The notes beneath the pieces are model-generated. The model did no database searches. It was not told the DNA's origin and saw only the letters and a list, made by a program, of their open reading frames with translations. From Symsagittifera roscoffensis (Eukaryota; Xenacoelomorpha; Acoela; Convolutidae), in the NCBI RefSeq assembly GCF_963678635.1, contig NC_087065.1, positions 29,574,252 to 29,638,251 on the forward strand: a DNA stretch of 64,000 bases. The letters are read 5' to 3'. Both the position numbers and the translations under genes were made by a program. Shown here in pieces: positions 53,858-64,000 of this stretch (within the stretch, counting starts at the first letter, position 1; each line of letters starts with the position of its first letter).

Positions 53858-54953
53858 AAATGATCAGAATCAAGTTTCTCAGTTTAAGCAAATCTCCCGC
53901 AATTATTTCGAAATCACAAAGTTTCACCCAAACAATTTCATTGAAAAGTCCATAGAACAAAAACTATTAGGGCGACCAAAACTTCAGCCAAAAGTTTCCA
54001 CAAATCAGGAGCAATAAAAGTTGGAAATTCTACGCAAGAGGGCAAAAAATGTTGTCAGGAGCTCATCCAATCAGAATTGAGGGCAATTGACACTGTTTCG
54101 CATGAAAGTAAGGTTCCACGTAAAAGTAATTTGAACAATAAAATATTCTGATATGATTTCCAGATTGAAAGTTGCATCCAGTTCAGCCTTGTCTCGTAGA
54201 TCTTTTTTTCCCATCTATCTAACCTTTGTGAGGGCAGTTTTTTTGCTGCTGAAATTACTTGTCTCATCCGGGTATATAGTTATTGTTGACAAAATTATTA
54301 ACCAAACTCACAAGTTAAAAAAACGCATAAGCTTCGACATCAAATATGGTGGGCAGTTGTCTAACATGCTAAAATTATGCTGAAATGTCTCATCCGATAA
54401 ATATAGTTCTTATCAAATCTATTTATTAACTCATTGTGTGTAAACAAACACAGTCAACATTAAACCAAAATTTTAAAAAATGTTTAGATGACTGAAAAGG
54501 CACTTCCGGTCACCCGTGACAGACCTGATTTATGGATGAATCTCAAACAGAGCTACGGTGACTCTCTTTTGGCCTCGTCACCTCGAGAAACCCTGCAAAC
54601 TGAAAAAGATCGAACAAGGTTCGAAAAAAGCTTACTAGAAGAAACTTCTTCCCAAGCGTTACAACATGCCCTGAGAGACACCCTGTTTGACAGCGACAGT
54701 AACGGCGACGCCAGCAGCTATTTTTTACGGAGTCGGGTCAATGCCGCCCGGCTACAGACAGCCCAGCCGACAAACATAAAAAAAATTTTTGGGACGTGAC
54801 ACCGAGGGAACCCAAAAAGGGCAAACAACTTTAGAGGCCTGGCTGTTTAAGACTAAAATTATATTTTTAAGAATTTTTTTTAAAAAACTTCAGTAGTTTT
54901 ACTTGTAGTTCTACATAATTTAATTTGATATTGTTTTAGTTCCAATATAAACT
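53858..54953. repeat. 1.8-kb tandem array, copy 4, internal deletion
   Basis: About 1,096 bases. Around 54,105-54,122 the sequence jumps from the CCAAT-rich region straight to the region upstream of the plus frame, losing the minus-strand frame. The plus-strand frame (54,488-54,799) is the only uninterrupted one in the array. Confidence 0.85.
54488..54799 (+). other. Array plus-strand reading frame, intact copy (103 codons)
   Basis: The frame starts MTEKALPVTRDRPDLWM, continues with SLLASSPRETLQTEKDRTRF and ALRDTLFDSDSNGDASSYFL, and ends with RSRVNAARLQTAQPTNIK. Other copies: 49,721-50,035 (TAA after about 15 codons), 51,567-51,917 (TAA early and a frameshift), 53,472-53,717 (start deleted, re-created in frame as MFRPLLTSSPRE). 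The shared, mostly in-frame core suggests a real coding sequence. The acidic DSDSDGD patch and the ending are hydrophilic. It may be the first exon or the gag start of an element whose rest is absent. No family is recognised. Confidence 0.4.
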
Positions 54954-55660
54954 AAATGATCAAAATCAAATTTCTCGTTTTAGGCAAACCTCCCGCAAAC
55001 TTTTCAAAAACACAAAATTTTATCCAAACAATTTCATTGAAAAATGCATAGAACAAAAATCATAAGGGCGACAAAATTTCAGCCAAAAGTTTCCACCAAT
55101 CAGGAGCGAGCAAATTCGGAAATTCCCCGCAAGAAGGCAAGAAAATGTTGTCAGAAGCTCATCCAATCAGAATTGTGGGAAATTGGCATAATCCGCATGA
55201 GGGCGGGAAATTTGAAAAAAAAACATCCAATCTAAATGCTCAAAATTAATTTATGCATAGCCCGTAGATGGCGACCGATTAATAAAAAAAAAATCCCCCC
55301 AAAACAGATTTACAAATGCTCACATTTCCAGCCTATCATATCACACCAATTTACTTTATGCACAGCCGAAAAATTGCGACCAATTACGCTCAACAGATGT
55401 TTATATGCAAATTTCTCCCACTATTTTTCCAAACCAATCAGAAGCTAGAACTAATTCAGTCGTTTCGTAACTCTGTTGAGCAACACTTGACATGCTTTGT
55501 TGCAGGATTTCGGCCTCAGCCGCATCGTCTAGTGTACCCAACCCGGGTTTTTCCGGCTATTGCGATTACGAGCCTCAAGTCCTTGATAAAAATACTGCAG
55601 GCGAAATCTATCGATTGCGTTCCCCTGCGAATCAGTAATTAGCACGATTCCCTCCGAATG
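54954..55660. repeat. 1.8-kb tandem array, copy 5, right part missing
   Basis: Homology to the unit stops at about 55,660 ('ctcgttgatcctactt...'), inside the minus-strand frame. A remnant of that frame is open at 55,529-55,723. The array therefore starts and ends inside the unit. Confidence 0.8.
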
Positions 55661-56519
55661 CTCGTTGATCCTACTTAGTTTGTGTAGTATATCGACGAAA
55701 TGTTCCGAGAACGCTTTATTCAAATCACTGATATCGTCCTGAACGTAGTCCGCTCCCCAGTAAAAGTGACATATTTCTTGGTCACAATATGTGTCCTCCG
55801 CGTTCTTCTTCGTCCTCCGCGGACTCGGGGTAATCTGGGCAGGAGTTTTTATTTAGAAAATTGGTACCATAGACAACCGAAGATTGAAAAGAGTAATGAA
55901 CGCATGTAAACATACAAAAACACGGACTTTATTTAAAAAAAAGCTTGAATTTCGATATTGAAAGAAAAAAGTAGATGTTTTTTGAGCTCTTTGAAATTCT
56001 AGATAAAAATATGATTGGAGCTTTTTTTGATAACATTAACCCAACTTGAGAAAACTGGATAAACAATTGAATTCTACTTTCGAAACTAGAAAATTTTTAC
56101 GTTTTTTGCGCCATTTCCGCGTTCGTATTTGAAGAGTGCTATTTACGTCACTTTCAGCAGTTGAATTTAAAGTGAATTCAAAAACTGCTTGTATACGTAA
56201 GTGAATCAATATTTTAATATTTTTCCTGAACCAAAATCAGCAAGACTTATTTAGAAGTCTTCACTACGTGTTTTACTACTAATAAAAATTTACATGAAAA
56301 TGCATTTCATTCTAGTTGAAAACAAAAGCAGTTAGGATAGTAATTGGTTGGAGTGAAAAAAAAGCAGTATAAAAGAACATATAGTGGGTCATTTTTTTTG
56401 GTAAGCTGTTAACCTTTTTTGGGGAATGGGCTTTTAGGGCGCCATGCCAACTATTTTATGGAACCTCAGTTGAGAGGGCCTTCAAATTTTTGGGGCGATG
56501 GACAAGGGTGTAGTGTTCC
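55661..56519. other. AT-rich sequence after the array
   Basis: No recognised feature apart from a plus-strand open piece at 55,700-55,909 without coding character. The rest is A/T-rich. Confidence 0.3.
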
Positions 56520-56554
56520 CGGAGGCAGATCAGGCGATGGTGACTTCGGGAGCA

Positions 56555-56645
56555 GCTACGGTTTGTAGCCAGATCTGATGCTTGTACCTCCGTTTATAGG
56601 TTATATACTTGGGTCATTTGCTTAACCAACTGTGCTAATCCGCTG
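56555..56645 (-). repeat. tRNA-derived remnant (minus strand)
   Basis: Read on the minus strand, 'tagcacagttgg' (56,626-56,637) is a full match to a pol III A box (TRGCNNAGYNGG), preceded by 'gcggat' in acceptor position. About 40 bases on, 'ggtacaagcat' resembles a B box (GGTTCAAATCC) with mismatches. The intervening arms do not fold into a full cloverleaf, so this is a tRNA pseudogene or a SINE head. Confidence 0.45.
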
Positions 56646-56833
56646 AATACCGGTTAGTACTAAGAGTAATAAATTTAAGTTTTAGTTGTATTTAAACACG
56701 TTTCCGCTCTATATTATCTAGCTTCGGATGCAGCTTCTCTATGCTGCAGCTAGCTTTGTGTTCTGCTTCATCTCTCTGTTTAGCCAGTTGACCTGAAATG
56801 TAGCGAGAGAAAAATCATACGTACGTATAGAAA

Positions 56834-56910
56834 AACCAGTTGGTGTAGTGGTTAAAATACGCGACCGTAGGAGCGGAGGATTTTCGTTGGAATTCTGGCC
56901 ACTCCAAAAA
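56834..56910 (+). repeat. tRNA-derived remnant or SINE head (plus strand)
   Basis: 'tggtgtagtgg' at 56,841-56,851 is a full A-box match, followed by 'ttaaaatacgcg', and 'gttggaattc' at about 56,886-56,895 is one base from the B-box core GTTCGAATTC. The spacing is tRNA-like but the acceptor and T stems do not pair, so it is a remnant, probably a SINE. Confidence 0.5.
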
Positions 56911-57179
56911 TATTTTTTCTTTTTTGCTTAAGTTTAATTAAATTGAATATTTATTTAGTTACACTTCAATTAATGTGGGTTTTCAGCACTAACTTTGAAT
57001 TACTTTTTTTATATGTTCAAAATTGGCATCAACAATTGGGAGGTTTTTGTAAAAGTTGTCCATGAGTTTCAATTTTGGTTTTTTAATTCAATCTGAATAA
57101 CTATCTTTTTGACGTGATAATTTTTGCTGCTCGGTTAATTGAATGAGTGAGATAAGTCCCTCCAAGTTACAATCCTTCA

Positions 57180-57800
57180 GACTCTAAGACATTTGTCCTA
57201 AATAATTAGGGAGAAGCCTCCTTCAAGCAACTACGACAACAGTCCTAAAAGCTGAGGGGAAAAGCGCCCTCTCCAGCCGCATCCCCACCACCCAACAATT
57301 AGTACAATTGTCTTTTTTGCTGAAGGAAAAAGCCCCCCCTCCCCTCCAGACGCATCCCTTTCTCCCTTAGCGTTCAAGACAATTGTCTTAAATGCTGAAG
57401 GTAGGGGTGAAAAGAACTAGAAAAATATGATAATTTGAAAGGTGGTTGAAATGGAAAAAAGGACTTGCAGCAAAATTGAGAGCTTGATTGTCTCATTTGC
57501 TGAGACACATTTTTTTTTCACCCAAGCTGAAAGAAGACGTTCACTGGCGGAAACGTTTACCAATCTACAAAAATCAGGCGATGAAAAATAGGTTCTCAGG
57601 GATTCATGTTGAAACAGTTAAAAACGTGTTTGTGGAATCCAGTGACGAAAAGAAAAATTGACTGCGGAAACCAGTGACAAAATGTGGAATCCAGTTTCAA
57701 AAGAACAAATTGGTTGCGGAACCTTTTACAAACAGTGAAATCCAGTAACATTTTGCTTCAATTCACTCCAACTGTAAAAATGCGATTGCCTGCGGAATCC
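57180..57800. repeat. Degenerate simple tandem repeats
   Basis: Around 57,210-57,420 an imperfect repeat of about 90 bases recurs two or three times (core 'acaattgtctt...gctgaagg', followed by C-rich 'ccctcccctcc'). Around 57,630-57,800 short units of the type 'gtggaatccagtgacaa' recur about four times. The same short motif occurs once or twice in each copy of the 1.8-kb array (for example 51,220 and 53,025). Confidence 0.55.
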
Positions 57801-58518
57801 AAAACAAAACATGTCTTAGCGTTTGTCTCCAAAATTCGCATTGTCACTGGATTTTAAATTTTTGATCGCTAGCTAAATTTCAATTTTAGCATCTAGTGTT
57901 TAAACATTTTTTTCGATTCCATCAGGTTTCCAACTTCAAAGAATTTTCGAAATGTTGCGGATTCCAACACAAGGTTGGAATCCGCAAGCTAACTAACAAA
58001 CCACTACGAAAGTAACCGAGCTTGGCATCGTAATAAAATTTAGAAAAACAACGCAATCATATTTCTGCATCCACTTAATCGCTATTATTTTTCCCACCAT
58101 TAATTTTGAACACTCCTGGTTATAAGTATTGAGGAGTTTTACATGGCTCATTTTTGCAAAAATGGCAAAAATTGTTGCCATTTTTGATGGTGAGACGAAC
58201 AATTTCAGAATTTTTGTGCCCCAATTTTAATCACCTACTTGTGTACTAGTTTTCAAATAAGAGCTGTTTTTGTTGGATCTTTCGACATACAAACTAAGCA
58301 GATCTTCTAAGCAAAATGTTTTTACAAATCGGTTTTAGAAATTATTGTTTTTGCTATCGCACAGTCCTTACAAGTATCCAGGATATTTTACGCAGCTGAG
58401 TCTCGCAATAAAGGCGAAATCTATTGTAATCTATTGTTCAAGAGGTGCAAACAATTTTGAAATTAAATGCGCCTAAATTTCTAACAACTCAAAAGTCATG
58501 AAACTAATTTAATTTACT

Positions 58519-59227
58519 GATCACCCGGGATGACCAAAAATACTAGTCATACAATTTCTATATATGGAAAAATGCTAGTCATACACTTTCCATACAATTC
58601 CATACGTACAGAAAATTGCATGAAAGTTCTATGATTAGTATTTTTTTCATATATGGAAATTGTATGAATAGCATTTTTCCATAAACTAAAAATATTGATT
58701 TTTTACATTTTAATTTCTCAAAACTTTTTGGTTGTGTTCGTAACCGAACACAAATGACATAAACTTTGAGTACTCAAATGTAGTAACCAACGGTTTGGCT
58801 GTCTCGCATTAAAAATGCATTGGAAACAGCCTGATATGTGTTACTTCTGTCTCAGACAAATAATATAACGAAAGTAATGAACTTTTAAATTTTGGCAATA
58901 ATTTTCAAAGATGATTGTTTCTAAAATTTGAATTTTTAATTTACCAGACATTGATCAAAGCGTACAAAAACATGTCATACAAAAGAAATTGTATGAAATA
59001 TATAGAAATTGTATGGTTAGCAGTTTTTTTCATACCATTTTTTTCCTTTTTTTAATGAAGAGATACCAATTTCGATACCAAAACAACCACAAAATACCTT
59101 TGAAATTCGATTAAACTCATTTTGCAAAAATGTAAGAAAGTTGTATGACTAGCATTTTTCCATAGACTAAGTGTATGAAATTGTATGATTAGCATTTTCG
59201 GTCTACGGAGGTCAACCCGGTCAATCA
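58519..59227. mobile_element. Foldback-like inverted repeat element (about 0.7 kb)
   Basis: The left end 'ctgatcacccgggatgacc' and the inverted right end 'ctgattgaccgggttgacc' match at 15 of 19 positions. Inside, both ends carry 'catacaatttc' type repeats next to 'atgctagtcatac' variants in opposite orientation, several times. This resembles a MITE or foldback element with internal sub-repeats. I found no clear target-site duplication. Confidence 0.5.
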
Positions 59228-59563
59228 GACTTATTGATTGACTTGTTCTTTTTTGTGTCAAATTTAAAACCTTCCTGATGTAACTAAGTATCCATTGCAA
59301 CCTAATTTAGGTTTTATCACGAAGAACACTACAGAATATTGTCTCTCTCGTGGGCTGTTAAAGATCGTGTAGTGTCCTGATGTCCTGATGTAGTTGTAAA
59401 TGTCTTTTAATTGGTACTTAAACAATTTTTCTGCTGCTCAGTTTATAAGAAATCAAAACAACAAAAGCCAAAAAAATGAATGAATCAATATGTTGGAAAT
59501 TTTACTCTGTGCTTCATGCAAATTAACCGGTTCAGATGCTCTCATTCGTGCATGATTTTGCAG
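59228..59563. other. End of intron 2
   Basis: AT-rich, ending in 'catgattttgcag' at the acceptor of exon 3. The plus-strand open frame running through the acceptor from 59,480 is intronic up to 59,563. Confidence 0.4.
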
Positions 59564-59854
59564 ACCAGAATCGATTTGGACTATGTGAGTCCAGATCTGA
59601 CATCATCCGATTGCAGTACCTCTACTGTGGACGTATCCAAGAAACGATATCCCCAACAATCATATCAGCTCTTGCACGTCCAGGCAAGTGATGTGACCCA
59701 ACAGAATGCATTCCACACTTCGGCCGAGTTTCTTGCCGAGTACCAGAAGTGCCACGTGTCAGTGTACTATGATGTTTTCCAGTCGGACTGGAACGGGTAC
59801 TATCGAATGGTCATTGACACTATCAATGAGCTGTCACTGAGTGCTCATTTTGAG
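59564..59854 (+). CDS. Discoidin/Ig-like protein, exon 3 (unassigned beta-rich region)
   Basis: 97 codons, phase 0 on both sides: acceptor 'ttttgcag|acc', donor 'tttgag|gtacat'. It reads TRIDLDYVSPDLTSSDCSTS, SYQLLHVQASDVTQQNAF, then KCHVSVYYDVFQSDWNGYYR and INELSLSAHFE. The pattern of a Cys, a Trp and alternating hydrophobics with GYY suggests a beta-sandwich (Ig-like) but is not decisive. It continues in exon 4 with VDDDGIEDETQFLIAVDGG. The linkage to exon 2 across the large intron is inferred from equal phase and strand only. Confidence 0.6.
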
Positions 59855-60337
59855 GTACATTTGAGGTCTCAAATTTTTAAAACTTTGATTCACTTCAAAC
59901 AGAAACAAAATATAGTTCGAATCGAAAAAATACAACTTAGATTGTACTAAGCATAACTCGAATTGAACAAATTAGCATAATTTTTTTGCTGGTTAAATCA
60001 ATTTTATCAAAATCATTTTTTTTTTCGTTTTTAATGGGAAATTGAATCTTCGATAAAATTGACCAACCATGTGTTGAATCTTGCATTGTAATTTCTTCAC
60101 ATGATGTCTTATTACATATACCCCCTTCCCTTCCCACAAAACATTGAAGTTTTTTTTGCAGTTTTTTTCATTTTATGTTTAAACTTTTTTGTTGTGTTAT
60201 AATGTTTGTTATATTTTCGAAAATTGTTGTATTGTTTTTCGATTTGAAAAAAAAAAAATTTGTCAAAGAGAACGATCTAATCGGAATATTCTGTGCTACT
60301 TGCAAATCATTGGGATATTCATGTTTTTTTTGTGCAG
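59855..60337 (+). other. Intron 3 (483 bp)
   Basis: GTACAT donor, 'ttttttttgtgcag' acceptor, phase 0. Very T-rich near the acceptor. Confidence 0.65.
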
Positions 60338-63300
60338 GTAGATGACGATGGCATAGAAGATGAGACCCAGTTCCTCATCGCAGTCGACGGAGGACGGCAG
60401 CTGCTTGTCACTGCTGTATCCTACACTGTGCAGACTAGTCTGTCAGTGATTGAACAGGTGGACCACATGCGAAACTCATGCCGACTCCTGGCGAACGGCG
60501 ACTTGTTCCAACACGAAGACCTGGAAGCAGTTCAGATGGGAGACACGAACAACTTCATTCAGTCTGTAATACACGCGCATCTGAATACTAGACATACGGA
60601 TATTATTACTCAGCACAAATTTCTCTCTGTTTTCGATTTCTACCATGTAAGATGCAACTGGGTAGACGCAAACACGCAACTTCTAGAAACTTCCAGCTGC
60701 GAAAATGACCACGCGATTTCAGGTCTCATATGCTACTCAACTGTGGGTGAAATACGATCACTTGGTTTGAGTCCCACGGGATGCAGCGAAATAAACTCGC
60801 TCAATCGAGCTAATACTGAAGTTAATATGACGTTCGCTTTGAGTTCGGATTTAGTCGGTTGCATGATGGAGCGGAATGTCACATGTCTTGGTTTTGACCA
60901 ATCGGGCCAAGAGATAGCTTCTTCAGGATCGAGCTATATGGTTAATTGTCGCAATGAAACTCAAGTATCGGTCATAAGCCATGCGAGCAATCCGGTCACA
61001 AGGTTCCAATGTTCTGCACCAAGGTTTCCAAACATCGAAGACGCAGCGGAAATAGTTTCTTCATTTTACGAGATTCATGCGACCAATTCGACCATCGAAC
61101 TTGACAATAAGAGTAATCCCTTTTACTCAAATGGGATCATTCGGTTAACTGAGGAATTGTACAGCTATCCATTTGAAATCAACCTAGTTGCACGCGGATT
61201 TCCTCTTCAAAAAACAGCCGTCGAATTCTACGAAAAGTTTTCTGAAGTTGCAACGAGCCCCCTAGCAGCTTCGAATCTGACTTTTGATGAACAAATCATG
61301 TGTTCTGTTCCTGATGTACTTCCAAAAGTTATAGTAGAACACTATGTTAGCTTGCGCTTTAACGAAATTCATCCGGAAAACACTGGGTCATACGTGTTCA
61401 GTGTAGATATCGGGAATAACCAACAGCCGACCACGGCCAATATTACAGTTGAGGTGGTACATCCATTCAAGTTTGAATGTTCGAATGAGTGTGGTAGAAA
61501 AGTACCATTGGGTGAGAACTACACGATCATTTGCACTGTGGATCACCATTTTGTTACTAGTGCTGCTAATTTTGAAGACCCTGCTTTGATGCCGATAGAA
61601 CTAGTTGTAAGTAATCTGGACAACGATAAGGAGTACAAGTTCTGTCATTATAGTGTTCCACTCTTTCAAAATCTCACCGAAAAAGATTTTGAGCATGGTG
61701 ATTTTAAAATTGATGCAACCAACCGCAAGTTTACATTTGCGTTTGAAGTGTTCTCAGTTCAGAGTTGGAACAGTGGTCGATTTGGTATTAAAGTAAGAAC
61801 TAGCGATCCTGCTGAATGCCTTTACCAAAAGGAAGACTGTACCAATATTGGATATGAGGAGATCCAGCAAATGTCATGCACAGCATCTTCAGAACTTGGA
61901 GTAGTTGTCTTTGAAGTTGAAATAGAGCGGGAAATGGGATATCCTGACTTGAGCTCTCCAAATTGCGGATCCACCGGTAATGTTCCTTTGTACTTTGACA
62001 AGTCGTTTGGTACTTTTAATGATCACTCTCAATTCTACTACCGCTTCTGTCGCAATGTGCCGAGCGATCAATTGGGAGAGGCTGTTTGCGGCGAGGAAGG
62101 GGGTGAATTTAACTTCAAGATGGGAGATTTGGTGACCCAACTTGCCCTGTTCGTGGACAATGACGGTAGATTCTATAGAGACAAAGTTTTCAGAGCGATG
62201 GCCTGTCAATCTTATGATATGTCGTTCTCAAAAGGTGATCCCACTCCTTACGAGCTCAAGTTCCGAACAAAATCAGCAGGTGTTACTCACAAGTTAGAAC
62301 TGAACAGTTCTGAAATGGTCGAACTGAACAGCGAAACAGAACCAGACTCAATATTGTGCAGATACAAAAGAGGGAAAGTTTGGAAAATGTCCGGCGAGGC
62401 CGTTCAAGAAGGCTGCAGATACGCCAGCATGGGTCCCCAAACAGTGAAGGTTAGAGTGCATGGTGATTTGAACGTAAGTGTGGTCTGCCACGCTTCTCCA
62501 CCAGGGTCAGCTCCGGCTCAGACGTATGAAGCAGTACAACCTGGGAGAGGCTTCGAGTACTCTTTGGATATCGATGACTATGCAAGGGTGGAAGGGTTCC
62601 GGTGTTGCCAAATCTGGGAAGATGATTCGGATTGCTTTGACTTCTCAATAACTGGCCAATACTACCCACTGGAGGTGAACAAGCTTATCGAGCCCGTTAA
62701 TTTACTCTGTGGGGGCGAGCAGTCTGGGTTTTCAGCACAGCCATGCTATGGTGAAACATCACAGCTTAAGTGTTGCATGAAAGCTAATCCAGTGCAAAAT
62801 TGTAACTGGCTCATTCGTCAGGGCCAAGTGGGTACGCTTGTGAACGGAACCAGAAATATAACATGGGATTTGCACCCCGTTGAAATGAGCCAATGTATGC
62901 GGCCTGACATATGCTCTGTTTTGACATTTAACCCCTTGAGTCCAGAACATAATGGATACTACTCCTGCGTTTGCTCTAACGGATTCGAGGGTACCGCTCT
63001 AGAGAGTTCAGGGCGTACTCAATCACAGTACATTGAAATTACAGAACACCAGTCACAAACTGTTGGCTCACTTGACAGTGCAATAACATACCACACCACT
63101 TGTGGAAGCCCACCAGAGTTTTATGGAACCCTTTATATTCCAGGAACTCCAATCGACGCCTCAGTTAAATGTCGCCAAATCTCCGGCACGGATTATTCAT
63201 ACCTGAGTGAGGATGAAATTGAAGTGACACGCCCTGATAACGACAAGGGAAGCGACGTTAAATTTAATCTTTTCGGGTCGGACCGGACACGTGAATGCGT

Positions 63301-64000
63301 GGTTGAAATTCTGAACCGAGCAGCACTTTCGAAGTCCCCTTACACATTAGCTTTTTCACTAAAGAGAGTAGTCGGTTTCGGAAGTATGGAAATTTATCAA
63401 GACACGTCCAAAGAAAATTATGAAAGCGAACCATTCAAAATAGCGTGTGAAGTATGCGCGTTTGCGATTAACAACGCAAGAATTATAAAGATTGAGTGTA
63501 GAACGGAAAGCGATGCATTGTTGCCTTTCGTCGAGCTGGAAAATAATTACATGTTCGATCCTGTAAAAAATTTGGGCAAAAAAGTTGAGCAGCTTGCGGG
63601 GTTTGTCCAAGAAACTGTTGCGTGCACTTGTTCGCTCACAACTGAACCTGAACACTACAGAACGTTGTTCTTCCGAGCCAACGGCGAAGTTGAGGTTGAA
63701 CAAAACGAGTCGACCAGTGAGCCGACAACAACTGAGACACAGAACTCTGGAGAAACGACAATAACTCCCACAACAAAAGGCACCACCAATGATGCTACAA
63801 CTATAACCATGATTATAGATGAAATGGCAACAACTCCCACGGGTCTCAAGACAGAAGAGGAATTAATTGAGGAGTTTCAGCATCTAGTAAATTCCACGCA
63901 ATCTCTCGCTGAAGCGAGAGACGGTAGTGAAGGAGTGATTAACTACGAGGAAGCGACGGAGTACTTGAACACCTTGGCCCGGTACGTTCACGCTAGAGAG
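60338..64000 (+). CDS. Discoidin/Ig-like protein, exon 4: large extracellular exon, open to the window end
   Basis: 1,221 codons without a stop, phase 0 from the acceptor. It begins VDDDGIEDETQFLIAVDGG. It is Cys-rich, with many N-x-S/T sites (for example NVTC, NLTFDE, NITVEV, NYTIIC, NLTEKD, NITWDL). Ig-like features: FNEIHPENTGSYVFSVDIG and NITVEVVHPFKFEC (61,360-61,480); LGENYTIICTVDHHF (61,510-61,555); and a clear one at 62,760-62,980, SQLKCCMKANPVQNCNWLIR to LSPEHNGYYSCVCSNG (Cys, Trp, then DxGxYxC-like). A Thr/Ser-rich stalk follows at about 63,705-63,840. It then becomes helical (ELIEEFQHLVNSTQSLAEAR, EATEYLNTLARYVHARE), as at the start of the GAIN region in adhesion GPCRs. The protein continues beyond the window, and no transmembrane segment is seen. 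Confidence 0.8.

Larger units (their letters stand above)
42597..59563 (+). other. Intron 2 (about 17 kb), loaded with mobile elements
   Basis: Predicted from the exon 2 donor (42,597) to the acceptor 'gattttgcag' at 59,563, both phase 0. I saw no exon-like frame between, but short exons could be missed. It contains a hairpin and direct repeat (44.2 kb), a gypsy remnant (45.2-48.4 kb), a 1.8-kb tandem array (48.5-55.7 kb), tRNA-like remnants (56.5-56.9 kb), degenerate simple tandem repeats (57.2-57.8 kb) and a foldback repeat (58.5-59.2 kb). Confidence 0.5.

Overview
This window looks like invertebrate metazoan nuclear DNA. It is AT-rich and full of A/T runs, its exons are separated by GT-AG introns, it contains a long multidomain extracellular protein gene, and it holds several decayed mobile elements (two Ty3/gypsy-type elements, a hAT-type MITE, tRNA-derived remnants, a foldback element). 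There are no bacterial operons or ribosome-binding sites. I cannot name the species from sequence alone.

Layout. (1) 0.8-18.5 kb: a large minus-strand block of decayed coding sequence. Read from right to left it holds a gypsy-like gag, protease, reverse transcriptase, RNase H and integrase (18.5 to 10.6 kb), then a macro domain resembling the TARG1/OARD1 type (10.2-9.9 kb), then a very long decayed reading frame (9.4 to 0.8 kb) with a coiled coil, two SGNH-hydrolase-like segments and an internal tandem duplication. Stops, frameshifts and changed catalytic residues show it is dead. (2) 17.9-32.4 kb: four head-to-tail copies of a 2.4-4.5 kb unit. Each carries the gag start region of that element (copy 4 only part of it), a GC-rich compound minisatellite and unidentified conserved reading frames; deletions with short junction homologies distinguish the copies. 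(3) 32.4-41.6 kb: unidentified coding remnants, then AT-rich DNA with a double hairpin, a diverged direct repeat and a complete 402-bp hAT-type MITE with an 8-bp target duplication. (4) 41.6-64.0 kb: the one gene that looks alive, on the plus strand and running off the right edge. It encodes a signal peptide, an F5/8 type C (discoidin) domain, an unassigned beta-rich region, Ig-like segments, a Ser/Thr-rich stalk and a helical start that may open a GAIN region. Its roughly 17-kb second intron holds a gypsy remnant (45.2-48.4 kb), a five-copy array of a 1.8-kb repeat (48.5-55.7 kb), tRNA-like remnants and a foldback repeat.

The working unit is therefore a cell-surface or secreted adhesion-type protein gene; most of the rest is mobile-element debris and segmental duplication. 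The most unusual item is the macro-domain plus double-SGNH coding block directly downstream of, and on the same strand as, the gypsy pol. The last exon of the receptor gene is open from 60,338 to the window end (1,221 codons) with no stop.
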